Source of the DNA: Amycolatopsis sp. NBC_00345 | GTDB lineage: Bacteria; Actinomycetota; Actinomycetes; Mycobacteriales; Pseudonocardiaceae | NCBI RefSeq assembly: GCF_036116635.1 | Contig: NZ_CP107995.1 | Location: forward strand, 3,596,001-3,660,000 | Reading direction: 5' to 3' | Length of the DNA: 64,000 nt | Shown here: positions 1 through 7,977 of the stretch, piece by piece | How the letters are laid out: the number at the start of each line of letters is the position of its first letter | How positions within the stretch are numbered: position 1 is the stretch's first letter | Notes under the pieces: generated by a model | What the model was told of the DNA's origin: nothing | The model's database searches: none | Seen by the model: only the letters and a program-made list of their open reading frames with translations | Position numbers and translations under genes: made by a program

Positions 1-2
1 CA

Positions 3-980
3 CCGGAAAAGCCCGCGGCGCGCGGAGACCGGTTTGTCGTCCACGAACAGCGAACCCCGCAGCTGCACTGGAATCTCCGCCTGGAGCGCGACGGCGTGCT
101 CGCCTCCTGGACCGTGCCGCGCGGGGTGCCGCGGTCGCCCGAGGGCGTCCGGCTCGCGGTGCGGATCGACGACCAGCCGCGGGGTTACACCGGTGACGCG
201 GAGGTCTGGGACCACGGCAGTTACGAGACGCTGCACTGGAACGACCACCGCGTCGAGGTCGTCCTGCACGGTGAACGGCTGCGTGGGCGCTACGCCCTCG
301 TCCACCGTCACGACCCCACCGCCGAGAACGCCTGGAAGCTGACCCGGCTCGACCCGGCCGAGGACGGGCACGAGGCCACGCCCCGTTTCCTCGCGCCGAT
401 GCCCGCGCGGCCGGGCCCGCTGCCGGACGCGGCCGAGGACGGCGAGTGGGCGTACGAGTTCGCGTGGTCCGGCCTCCGCACGATCCTGCGCGCGGCCGGC
501 GGCCGGGTCACGGCGTTCGACGAGACGGGCGAGGACGTCACCTCCCGCTACCCCGAACTGCGCGGCCTGGGCACCCAGCTCGGCTCGACGGAAGTGGTGC
601 TGGACGGGGAGATCGTCGTCTTCGCGGCCGGACGGCCGGACCCGGACGGGCTCCGGCGCCGAGCGGCCGCCGACGGCGCCGAGGCCCGCGGGCTGGTGCA
701 CCGGCACCCCGCGTTCTACCTCGTCACGGACGTGCTGCACCTGGATTTCCGGTCACGGCTGCAGTCGCCCCACCACGAGCGGCGGGCGCTGCTCGACGGG
801 CTCGGCCTGGCCGGCCCGCATTGGCAGACACCGCCCAGTCACCCGGGTGATGGCGCCGCCGTCGCCCGGGCGAGCCGTGACCACGGGCTGGCGGGGATCA
901 TCGCGAAACGCCGCGACAGCCCGTACCGTCCGGGTTCGGCCAATGAGGACTGGATCGACGTCCGCCACGGGACGGCCTAG
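3..980 (+). CDS. LigD-like phosphoesterase/ligase-domain protein, probably inactive (5' truncated)
   Basis: The frame is open from the window edge, so the true start lies outside. The fragment begins with a LigD-type 3'-phosphoesterase domain (FVVHEQRTPQLHWNLRLE around residues 12-29), followed from about residue 130 by an ATP-dependent ligase-like domain. The ligase part keeps VVLDGEIVVF, a TDVLHLD strand and GIIAKR. The residues that define activity look lost. The ligase motif normally reading KWDG is AWSG, so the nucleotidyl-accepting lysine is absent, and the final WxKxK-like motif is WIDVR. In the phosphoesterase the usual QxH...LHxDxRLE pattern has Gln and Asn at the expected His and Asp, and the His-containing middle segment is shortened. 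Working LigD enzymes act in non-homologous end joining. This protein is better read as a degenerate relative, possibly a DNA-end-binding pseudoenzyme, which is inference. Confidence 0.8.
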   Translation, partial: PEKPAARGDRFVVHEQRTPQLHWNLRLERDGVLASWTVPRGVPRSPEGVRLAVRIDDQPRGYTGDAEVWDHGSYETLHWNDHRVEVVLHGERLRGRYALVHRHDPTAENAWKLTRLDPAEDGHEATPRFLAPMPARPGPLPDAAEDGEWAYEFAWSGLRTILRAAGGRVTAFDETGEDVTSRYPELRGLGTQLGSTEVVLDGEIVVFAAGRPDPDGLRRRAAADGAEARGLVHRHPAFYLVTDVLHLDFRSRLQSPHHERRALLDGLGLAGPHWQTPPSHPGDGAAVARASRDHGLAGIIAKRRDSPYRPGSANEDWIDVRHGTA

Positions 981-1008
981 CCGATCGCTTCCGTGGCGCG
1001 GTATCCGC

Positions 1009-1395
1009 TCAGCGCGTGGCGAGCGCGTCGATCTCCACCCGGAACCGGGGGTCCACCAGGCCGCTCACCCGGACCAGCGAACAGGCCGGGAGCCGGGCGG
1101 AGTCCAAGTATTCGTCGCGGACTTCGCGGAACGCGCCGAGGTCGGCCAGATCCGTGAGGTACACGGTCAGCTTGACGAGCCGGTCGAGTCCCGATCCCGC
1201 GGCGGCCAGCGCGACCGCCAGGTTCCCGAAGACCTGCCGCATCTGGGCGGCCGCGTCGTCCCCGGCGAACTCCCCGGCGGCGGTGAGCGGCACCTGACCG
1301 GACACCGCGACCAGCGGGCCGTCGAAGGCCACCACGTGGCTGTAGCCGTTGACCGGCGGCAACCCGTCCGGCCGGCCCAGATACTCCGTAACCAC
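1009..1395 (-). CDS. RidA/YjgF-family protein
   Basis: This is a protein of about 128 residues with the RidA layout: an N-terminal segment ending in HVVAFDGPLVAVSGQVPL, a central QMRQVFGNLAVALAAAGSGLD helix, then KLTVYLTDLADLGAFREVRDEYL and a C-terminal VEIDALA strand. RidA proteins hydrolyse reactive enamine/imine intermediates made by PLP enzymes, or act as related ketimine deaminases, and form trimers in the cytosol. I chose the GTG at 1395 because AGGGGG lies six bases upstream. An in-frame ATG at 1416 with a weaker GGTGAG is the alternative. The conserved Arg of active RidA appears as SLVRVSGL. The gene stands alone and faces the preceding LigD-like gene tail to tail. Confidence 0.85.
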   Translation of the reverse strand: MVTEYLGRPDGLPPVNGYSHVVAFDGPLVAVSGQVPLTAAGEFAGDDAAAQMRQVFGNLAVALAAAGSGLDRLVKLTVYLTDLADLGAFREVRDEYLDSARLPACSLVRVSGLVDPRFRVEIDALATR

Positions 1396-1472
1396 CACAG
1401 TCCCCCTTGTCCGCATCGAGTGACTCACCCTAACGCCGCAGATCGGCCATGAGGACGCCGCACCGGTACGGG

Positions 1473-1856
1473 CTAAGCCTCCCGGCGGCGGCGCAGCAGG
1501 GCGAAACCGGCCAGCACCACCACAACGCCCGCGATCACGTTGCCCGCGAACGCCCCCGCCGACGGAGACGTCTCGTCGCCGTAGTGCAGAACCAGTGGCG
1601 ACACCGCCGCCCACAAACCCAGCACCGGCAGGACCCACGTGAGCGCCTGTGGCCCGGTGTCCCGCGTGCGCACGGCGGCGAGCGCGATGATCGCCAGCCC
1701 GGCGACGGTGTTGCTGACGGCGAGTTCGGCCGCGCCGCCGAAGCGCGCGACCCACGGCCCGATGATCAGGTAGAGGCCGGCCAGCACGGTCAGCCCGGCC
1801 GCGCCCCCGACGAGCGGACCGGCCCGGCCGGTCACGGCGCTGCTCCCGGTGGACAT
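1473..1856 (-). CDS. SPW-repeat integral membrane protein
   Basis: This 127-residue protein is almost entirely hydrophobic, with four predicted membrane helices: TVLAGLYLIIGPW, a second around AVSNTVAGLAIIALAAV, a third at ALTWVLPVLGLWAAVSPLVL, and a last at FAGNVIAGVVVVLAGFALL. A basic RRRREA tail probably faces the cytosol. The GPW and SPLVLHY elements match the paired signature of the SPW-repeat family (two helices each bearing an (S/G)PW motif). No biochemical role is established for the family, and nothing in the neighbourhood assigns one here. Confidence 0.75.
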   Translation of the reverse strand: MSTGSSAVTGRAGPLVGGAAGLTVLAGLYLIIGPWVARFGGAAELAVSNTVAGLAIIALAAVRTRDTGPQALTWVLPVLGLWAAVSPLVLHYGDETSPSAGAFAGNVIAGVVVVLAGFALLRRRREA

Positions 1857-1965
1857 CTCGGATCACCTCGAATCCTCGGCTTCCCCTTCTCCGAGGTACC
1901 CAGGATCCGGGCCCGCCCCCCATTCCCGGGCGATCACCACTCGTCCGGCCGACAGTGGCGGAGAG

Positions 1966-2319
1966 TCACGCCCGGGCGAACGCGCAGGCCTCGGTGAGCC
2001 GCGGGCGGACGTCCACGGCCTCGCCGACCCCGGAGACGTCGAACGCGCGCAGCACCAAGCGGCCGGTGGCGACGACGGACAGCGCGGGCCGCGCCCGGCT
2101 CGTCTCTTCCAGCGCGCGAAGCCCGGCACAGCTGAGGAACCGGACGCGGGAGAGGTCGACCACCAGCTTGTCCCCCACCCCGCAGGCCTGCGCCAGCACC
2201 GTCCGGAAATCATGGACCGAGGCAGCGTCGATCTCGCCCGCGGCGGTCACCAGCACCAGTGCATCGTCACGGACGGTGGTCAGGAGGGTGAGGCCGGCGC
2301 CCCCACCGGACTGCAGCAT
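1966..2319 (-). CDS. STAS-domain anti-sigma-factor-antagonist-like protein
   Basis: This is a single 117-residue STAS domain: strand VLVTAAGEIDAASV, a helix, then the KLVVDLSRVRFLSCAGLRAL block and a final helix EAVDVRPRLTEACAFARA. STAS proteins of the SpoIIAA/RsbV type bind anti-sigma kinases and are switched off by phosphorylation of a Ser in a D-S-S-G-L loop. Here that loop reads S-C-A-G-L, so the usual phosphoserine position is not a serine. The protein may therefore be a constitutive or differently regulated antagonist, which is inference. No anti-sigma kinase gene is adjacent. It lies divergent to the AraC-like gene. Confidence 0.75.
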   Translation of the reverse strand: MLQSGGGAGLTLLTTVRDDALVLVTAAGEIDAASVHDFRTVLAQACGVGDKLVVDLSRVRFLSCAGLRALEETSRARPALSVVATGRLVLRAFDVSGVGEAVDVRPRLTEACAFARA

Positions 2320-2453
2320 CCCACTGACGGTACGCGTTCACCCGAACCGGTCAACCCCCTCCCGGTCCGGTCGTGGGCGACCTCACCCGGCACACGCGGT
2401 AGCCGGGCGCATACCGTGAGGTCACCAGGGCTGTGCCGTGCCGGCCGTGTCCC

Positions 2454-2487
2454 TGCGTGCAGCGACAATCTAGAATTGCTGCACGCA
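2454..2487. promoter_or_regulatory. Inverted repeat upstream of the AraC-like gene
   Basis: A perfect 10-base inverted repeat, TGCGTGCAGC (2454-2463) and GCTGCACGCA (2478-2487), flanks a 14-base AT-richer loop that contains TAGAAT, a plausible -10 hexamer. It lies about 100 bases upstream of the AraC-like start, in the gap divergent from the STAS gene. It is a candidate operator or promoter. The binding protein is unknown. Confidence 0.45.
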
Positions 2488-2583
2488 CAGTCAAGTCGCG
2501 GGCGCCCGCGGGCCGCCCCGGCGTCGCATCCACTGTGGACGGTGCCGGATCGCGGTGCGCCGCGGAGCGGAGGACGGGACGGG

Positions 2584-3357
2584 ATGAACACCACCGGAAG
2601 AACAGGCGAACCCGAAGTAGCGAACGGGCAGCTCGTGGTGCGCGCGGCCGGGCCCTGCTCCGAGACCGGGTCCGCCGGGATCCAGTTGCTGCTGCGCTGC
2701 CCCGTCCCGCGTGCGGTCGCCGACAACGGCGCGCGGCTGACGTTCGCCGACTGCACGCTCCAACTGCTGCCCGCCGAGCGCGGCCAAGTCCTGCTGACGG
2801 TCACCACGGCGAAGCTCTCGCTCACCTCTGCCGAATTGCAGCCGCTGATGCTCCGCCCAGTGAATGTCGACGCGCCGTTACGCGCGCTCGTCGCCGGTGC
2901 GGTGGCGCACGTGGTGTCCGCCGGGCCACGACTGGACCCGTGCGGGCTCGCGCACCATCTGCTGGGGCTCGCCGAGTTGGTGCTGCGCACGGCACTTCGG
3001 GTGGAGCTGGACCGCGCCGGCTCACTCGCCGGCCGCCGTCGCGAGGCGCTCGGGTACATGTGCGCGCACCTGCCCGAGCCGGCGCTGAACGCCGACCAGG
3101 TGGCCGACGCGCTGTTCATCTCACGCCGCCGGCTCTACCAGCTCTTCGACGACGGCCGCGGCGTCGCCGAGCGGATCAAGGGCCTGCGCGTGGACCGGGC
3201 GAAGGCCCTGCTCGCCGACCCGGCCCAGGCGGCGCTGGGCATCGCGGAGGTCGCGCGCGCCTGCGGGTTCACCAGCGCGGCCCACTTCTCCCGGACCTTC
3301 CGCGCGGCGACGGGGGTCTCACCGCGGGATTTCCGTGACCACGCACTGGGCCAATGA
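2584..3357 (+). CDS. AraC-family transcriptional regulator
   Basis: This is a 257-residue protein. Residues about 155-255 form an AraC/XylS double helix-turn-helix: LNADQVADALFISRRRLYQLF for the first recognition unit and GIAEVARACGFTSAAHFSRTF with the family signature ending in TGVSPRDFR. The N-terminal 150 residues are a sensing region resembling the AraC-binding-like domain of ripA-type actinobacterial regulators, with no recognisable ligand residues. The ATG at 2584 is preceded by GGAGGA. The inverted repeat at 2454-2487 may be its operator or that of another factor. Its targets are unknown. Confidence 0.82.
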   Translation: MNTTGRTGEPEVANGQLVVRAAGPCSETGSAGIQLLLRCPVPRAVADNGARLTFADCTLQLLPAERGQVLLTVTTAKLSLTSAELQPLMLRPVNVDAPLRALVAGAVAHVVSAGPRLDPCGLAHHLLGLAELVLRTALRVELDRAGSLAGRRREALGYMCAHLPEPALNADQVADALFISRRRLYQLFDDGRGVAERIKGLRVDRAKALLADPAQAALGIAEVARACGFTSAAHFSRTFRAATGVSPRDFRDHALGQ

Positions 3358-3447
3358 CCGTCCATTTCGGACAATCCAGCGACGGGCGTCCACCGGCCGG
3401 GTCTGCCCGCCGCCCTCAAGAGCGGGCAGGCCCGGCCGGGCCACCGC

Positions 3448-3957
3448 TCAGCCGCCGCTGGTGTAATACGTGATGTCCCAGTGGTTGCCCTCGTCGCAGT
3501 AGAGGTTTCCGGACGCGGCTTTCCACTGTGGATAGCCGTCGCCGCGAAGCCCGATGTAGCTGAAGGTGTTCTTCACGTAGCCGTCGAGACAGCTGTTGTG
3601 CGCAGTGTCCACTTTGTACCCGTTGTAATGCGAGTAAGTGCCTGACGCGTGGCCCACCTCGGCGCCGCCGGTGATGTTGATGGCGCAGCCGCTCGCGTGC
3701 TTGAGCGTGATCACCCCGCTGACCGTGGTCTGGTTGATCTGCTCGTACGACGTGCAGGTGGAGTTGGACCTCGTGGTGCACCCGCCGCTGGACGAGTGGG
3801 TGACCCCGGCCGCCGACAGCTGCGAAGCCGCCTGCGCCTGGGTCAGCTTGGTGACCGCGGGCGCGGCGGACGCTGTGCCGGCGGTGCCCAGCAGCACGGT
3901 CGCCGCGGCGGCGGTCAGTCCGAGGGCCGCACGGGGCAGCATCGGGGGAACACGCAT
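3448..3957 (-). CDS. Small secreted peptidase-like protein (LAS/M15-type signature)
   Basis: This is a 169-residue precursor. The ATG at 3957 has a strong AGGAGG four to five bases upstream. A signal peptide follows (basic start, then AALGLTAAAATVLLGTAG and an ASA-AP cleavage site near residue 30). The mature part has GGAEVGHASGTYSHYNGYKVD and a late GNHWDITYY. The S-H-x2-G-x3-D pattern and the final H-W resemble the zinc ligands (His, Asp, His) of LAS-type D,D- or L,D-peptidases of family M15, which cut peptidoglycan. Four cysteines suggest disulphides. The assignment rests on motif spacing and remains tentative. The gene lies tail to tail with the AraC-like gene. Confidence 0.72.
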   Translation of the reverse strand: MRVPPMLPRAALGLTAAAATVLLGTAGTASAAPAVTKLTQAQAASQLSAAGVTHSSSGGCTTRSNSTCTSYEQINQTTVSGVITLKHASGCAINITGGAEVGHASGTYSHYNGYKVDTAHNSCLDGYVKNTFSYIGLRGDGYPQWKAASGNLYCDEGNHWDITYYTSGG

Positions 3958-4056
3958 GAATTGCCTCCTGGTGGGGAGTTCCGACGAGCGGCAGCCAAGA
4001 CGCGGGCGCCATAACTTCGCCAAACGCGCGCCGCGGGAACGGGCGAGCGGGCGGGG

Positions 4057-7035
4057 TCAGGTCCTGATCTTCGTCAAGACTTCACGGGCCCGGGCGCGCG
4101 CGGGTGAATCACTGGACACGGCGTTCAGCTCCCCCAGCGCGCGCAGCTCCCACAGCGGGAAGCCCAGTCCCTTGAACACCCCCGCGGCGTCGGCCAGCAC
4201 CAGCCGGGCGTCGTCGTCCGCGCCCGCCCCAGCGTGTAGCCGGCCCAAGCTGAGCAGCGCGTACCCGGTGCCGCGGCGGTCCCGCAGCTCGCGGAACACG
4301 CCCATCGCGGCGCGCAGGTGCCGCTCGGCGCCGTCGTGGTCGGCGGCCCGCAACCGCGCCTCGGCCAGGCTGCGGTGGGTGTACGCGGCGGCGTGCCGGT
4401 GCCCGATCTGCTCGAACAGCGCGAGCGAACGCGACAAGTAGCGCTCGCCTTCGCCGACTTCGCCCGCTTCGGCGTGCAGGTCGCCGAGGCTGCGCAGGAC
4501 GTGCGCCTCCCAGTGCCGCGCGCGGCTCCGGACCGCGCCGCCGAGCGCGTCCGTCAGCAGGTCGGCGGCGCGGTCGGCGTGGCCGTGGCGGCGCAGTACG
4601 TCGGCGTAGCGCTTGGCCACCTGGTCGTGGCCGCGCCCCTCGGCGAGCAGCAGGCCGGCCTCGAAGCTCTCCAACGCGCGCCGGACGTCCCCGAGGTCCT
4701 CCGACAGCGCGCCGAACTGGGCCGCCGCGGTCGCCTGGCCCCGGCTGTCCCCGCACTCCCGCAACAGGTCCAGCGCCTCGCGCAGCTCTTCGACGGCGAA
4801 CGCGGCCTGCCCGGCGTCGGCGTCGATGTCGGCGAGCACGACCAGCGCCGCGCCCGTGCCGCGCGGGTCGCCGAGCGCGCGGAACCGCCCGCCGGCCATG
4901 GCGAAGTACGTCCGGGCCTGGCGCCAGCGGCCCTGCTGCCAGTGCACCGAGCCGAGGGTGAACAGCTTGCCGGCCTCGGCCGGGCGGTCGCCGAGGCGGC
5001 GGGCCGCGACCAGGCCGGCCACCGACACCGCCCGCGCGGCCCCGCTGACCCACGGCGAACCGGCCAGCGCGAGGCAGGCGTCCGAAAGCCGGGCGGCGAG
5101 GTCGGGCCAGCCGTGCGCGCCGGCCAGCCGGACCGCGGCGGCGACCAGGTCGGTCTCGGCGTTCCGCCACGCCCGCGGGTCCGCGGTCGCCGCCCGCGCC
5201 GTGGCCACGTCCGGCCGCGCGAAGGGCGGACCGGACGGGGTGAAACCCTTGTCCAGCACGGAGAGCACCCGCTCGGCCAGCGCCAGCACGGCCTCCAGCG
5301 CCCGGCGCAGCGCGGCCCGGTCCGGCTCCCGGCCGGGCAGCCGGGCCAGGCCGAGCCGGACGAACCTCGGCACGGCGTGGCGGCCGCGCTCGTCCACGGT
5401 GAGCAAGTGAGCGTCCACCAGGGACTCCAGCCGTTCCCCGGCGTCGGCGACGCGGCTGCCCAGCAGCGCCGCGGCGCACCAGTCCGGCACCGGGCGGCCG
5501 AAAACGCCCAGCTGCCGCACCAGGTCCCGGTCCGCGGGCGGGCACTCGTGCAGCGCCGGCAGCACCGCGCCGCGCACGCTCAGGTCCCCGGCGACCAGCT
5601 CGTCCAGCGCCCGGCGCTCGTCGGTGAGCCGCCGGGCCAGCTCGGCGACGCGGTGGTGCGGCCGCGCGGCCAGCCGCAGCCCGGCGATCCGCACCGCGAG
5701 CGGCAACCCGGCGCAGCGGGTGACGACGACGTCGGCGGCGGCGGGCTCGGCCGCCAGCCGGTCCTCCCCCGCCACCGCGGCGAGCAGCGCCCGTGCGTCC
5801 ACTGTGGACATCTCACCGACCGCGATCGGACGGGCGGCGGCCAGCCCCGGCAGTGGGGTGCGCGCCGTCACCAGCACGGCGCAGCCGGACCCGCTCGGCA
5901 GCAGCGGCCGGACCTGCGCCTCGGCGCGCGCGTCCTCCAGCACGACCAGCAGGCGCCGGTCCACGGTGTGGCTGCGCCAAAGCCCGACCAGCCCGGGCAA
6001 GTCGGCCGTCAGCTCGGCCGCCGACGCGCCCAGCGCGCGCAGGAACCCGGCGAGCACGTCACGAGGGTCGGCCGTGCTGAGGTCGGCGAAGAGCTGGCCG
6101 TCCGGGAAGCGGCGCCGGGCCCGCCACGCGGCCTGCACGGCGAGCACGCTCTTGCCCGCCCCCGGCGCGCCGTGCACGACCACGGGCGCGGGTGAACGCA
6201 GGCCGCGCGCGATCTCCGCCAGCTCGGCGGCCCGTCCGGTGAAGTCCGGCGCCGGCGCGGGCAGCTGCGCGGGCGGCCCCGCCGTCGTCCACTCGGTGCC
6301 GGCGACGCGGCGGTAGACGGCGTCCAGCTCCGGGCCCGGCGTCACGCCCGCCTCGTCCCAGAGCGCACGGCGGGTCCGGCGGAGCAGGTCGAGCGCCGAG
6401 TCGCGGCGGCCGAGGCCGGCCAGCGCGTCGGCCAGCCGGGCGGCGAGCCGCTCGTCGGCGGGCCGGGCCGCGACGACCGGGGCGAGCCGGTGGACCACGG
6501 CCTGGCGGTCCCCGCCGGCCAGCTGCAGCTCCACCAGCTGCAGCAGCACCGTGCGGCGCCGGTCCTCCAGCCACAGCTCGTGCGCCTCCACCAGCGGGCC
6601 GGTCTCGACGTCGCAGAACGCCCCGCCGCGCCAGCAGGCGAGCGCGCGCTCGAGCAGCCCGCGCTTGGCCACGGCGTCCTCGGCGGCCAGCCCGGCCGAA
6701 GCGAGGGCGACGAACTCGGCGGCGTCCAGCTCGTCCTCGCCGACGGTCAGGGCGTAACCGCGCGGGCCGGAGCGCAGCCGCTGCGCCGGGGCGTCCGAAG
6801 CCAGCCCCGGCGACAGCGTCTTGCGCAGCTTGGACACGGTGACCTGGACGATCGCGGCCGCGCTCGGCGGGGCGCCGTCCGGCCACAGCTCGTCGACGAT
6901 CGTGGCGCGGCCGACGAACTCGTTCGGCCGGGCCAGCAGGAGCGCGAGCAGGCGCCGGGGCTGGGCCGCCGAGGGCAGCGTCACCGGGGTCTTCACCACC
7001 GTGGCCGCCAACGGGCCGAGGACCTGGAACCGCAC
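4057..7035 (-). CDS. AfsR/SARP-type regulator: BTAD - NB-ARC - TPR
   Basis: This is a 992-residue multidomain regulator. Residues 1-95 are an OmpR-like winged helix (MRFQVLGPLA, then IVDELWPDGAPPSAAAIVQV). Residues 100-250 are the bacterial transcriptional activation domain, ending in EAGVTPGPELDAVYRR. A STAND/NB-ARC ATPase follows, with Walker A GAPGAGKS at 289-296 and an acidic LLVVLEDAR as Walker B. The C-terminal 350 residues are tetratricopeptide repeats (for example HVLRSLGDLHAEAGEVGEGERYL). Proteins of this build activate secondary metabolism in actinomycetes after ATP-dependent oligomerisation. No biosynthetic cluster lies in this window, so the target is not evident. The gene stands alone. 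Confidence 0.88.
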   Translation of the reverse strand: MRFQVLGPLAATVVKTPVTLPSAAQPRRLLALLLARPNEFVGRATIVDELWPDGAPPSAAAIVQVTVSKLRKTLSPGLASDAPAQRLRSGPRGYALTVGEDELDAAEFVALASAGLAAEDAVAKRGLLERALACWRGGAFCDVETGPLVEAHELWLEDRRRTVLLQLVELQLAGGDRQAVVHRLAPVVAARPADERLAARLADALAGLGRRDSALDLLRRTRRALWDEAGVTPGPELDAVYRRVAGTEWTTAGPPAQLPAPAPDFTGRAAELAEIARGLRSPAPVVVHGAPGAGKSVLAVQAAWRARRRFPDGQLFADLSTADPRDVLAGFLRALGASAAELTADLPGLVGLWRSHTVDRRLLVVLEDARAEAQVRPLLPSGSGCAVLVTARTPLPGLAAARPIAVGEMSTVDARALLAAVAGEDRLAAEPAAADVVVTRCAGLPLAVRIAGLRLAARPHHRVAELARRLTDERRALDELVAGDLSVRGAVLPALHECPPADRDLVRQLGVFGRPVPDWCAAALLGSRVADAGERLESLVDAHLLTVDERGRHAVPRFVRLGLARLPGREPDRAALRRALEAVLALAERVLSVLDKGFTPSGPPFARPDVATARAATADPRAWRNAETDLVAAAVRLAGAHGWPDLAARLSDACLALAGSPWVSGAARAVSVAGLVAARRLGDRPAEAGKLFTLGSVHWQQGRWRQARTYFAMAGGRFRALGDPRGTGAALVVLADIDADAGQAAFAVEELREALDLLRECGDSRGQATAAAQFGALSEDLGDVRRALESFEAGLLLAEGRGHDQVAKRYADVLRRHGHADRAADLLTDALGGAVRSRARHWEAHVLRSLGDLHAEAGEVGEGERYLSRSLALFEQIGHRHAAAYTHRSLAEARLRAADHDGAERHLRAAMGVFRELRDRRGTGYALLSLGRLHAGAGADDDARLVLADAAGVFKGLGFPLWELRALGELNAVSSDSPARARAREVLTKIRT

Positions 7036-7173
7036 CGCGAAGCTCCCAGCCGCTGGATGTCACCTGTCCCGAGTGGCCCGAATGTAACCGCGGCCCCCTG
7101 GCCCCTCGGCGCTTCCGAGGGCGGTCACCCGGATGGCCCACCCCGTTGGTGGGGTGGCGGCTCCCGGGCAGGA

Positions 7174-7878
7174 TCAGGTGCGGGCGAGCAGCTTCGCCAC
7201 CAGCTCCGGGTGGCCGGCGAGGCCGTCGCGAAGGATGTGCTCACGCAGCGGCGCCATGGCCTCGTGTGGGGCGTTCGCCCAGTCCAGCGGGCCAAGCGGC
7301 GGCTGCGGGTCGTACTCGATGCCGAACTGGACGGCCCGCGCCGTCTCCGCCCCGGCGAGCCGTTCGACCAGGTGCAGGGCCAGGTCGATGCCCGCCGAGA
7401 CGCCGGCCGCGGTGATCACCGGGCCGTCCTCCACCCAGCGCTTCGCCACCGGCGTCGCCCCGAAAGCGCGGAGCAGGTCGCGGAACATCCAGTGCGTGGT
7501 GGCCTCGCGGCCGTTCAGCAGGCCGGCCTCGCCGAGCAGCAGCGAGCCGGTGCAGACGGACGTGACGAGTTCGGCCGACTCCGCCGCCCGGGCCAGGTAG
7601 CCGATCAGCGTCCGGTTCGCGAGCGCCTGCAGCGTCAGGGCGGCGCCGCCGGGCACGAGGATCGCGTACGGGTCCGGAACCGCGTCGAACGTGTGGCTCG
7701 GCGCGATCCGCAGCGGCGAGTCCGTGTCGATCGGGTCGAGCGTCTCCCCGACGACCACCACCCGAAACGCCGGGTCGGCCTCGGCCAGCCCGCTCAGCAC
7801 CTGCAGCGGGCCGACGAGGTCGAGCGCGGTCAGGCCGGGGTAAACGACGAAGGCAAACGTCTTCTGCTTCTCGGTCAT
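7174..7878 (-). CDS. DJ-1/PfpI-family protein, isonitrile hydratase-like
   Basis: This is a 234-residue protein of the class I glutamine-amidotransferase-like fold. FAFVVYPGLTALDLVGPLQVL holds the conserved acidic start, and TSVCTGSLLLGEAGLLNGR contains the nucleophile-elbow cysteine, followed by ATTHW. This pattern matches isonitrile hydratase (InhA) and the DJ-1 part of GlxA regulators, but here there is no DNA-binding domain. The ATG at 7878 starts the conserved strand with few extra residues. It is divergent from a GlxA-type regulator that shares its fold, with 99 bases between the starts, so the regulator probably controls it (inference). The substrate is unknown. Confidence 0.82.
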   Translation of the reverse strand: MTEKQKTFAFVVYPGLTALDLVGPLQVLSGLAEADPAFRVVVVGETLDPIDTDSPLRIAPSHTFDAVPDPYAILVPGGAALTLQALANRTLIGYLARAAESAELVTSVCTGSLLLGEAGLLNGREATTHWMFRDLLRAFGATPVAKRWVEDGPVITAAGVSAGIDLALHLVERLAGAETARAVQFGIEYDPQPPLGPLDWANAPHEAMAPLREHILRDGLAGHPELVAKLLART

Positions 7879-7977
7879 GGCGCCCACCGTGGCCCGCGCC
7901 GCCCGCGCGCGAGGCGGCGGTGTCCGGATCCCTGCGAACCATGTCCGTCGGCCGGTCGAGCTGGTAGCTTCCCGATC

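Noticed and set aside
4318..6195. Long plus-strand open frame of 625 codons inside the AfsR-type gene
   Set aside because: It is the antisense shadow of a GC-rich gene. It shows Ala/Arg/Gly/Pro-rich low-complexity protein and no domain, while the minus strand encodes clear BTAD, NB-ARC and TPR domains.
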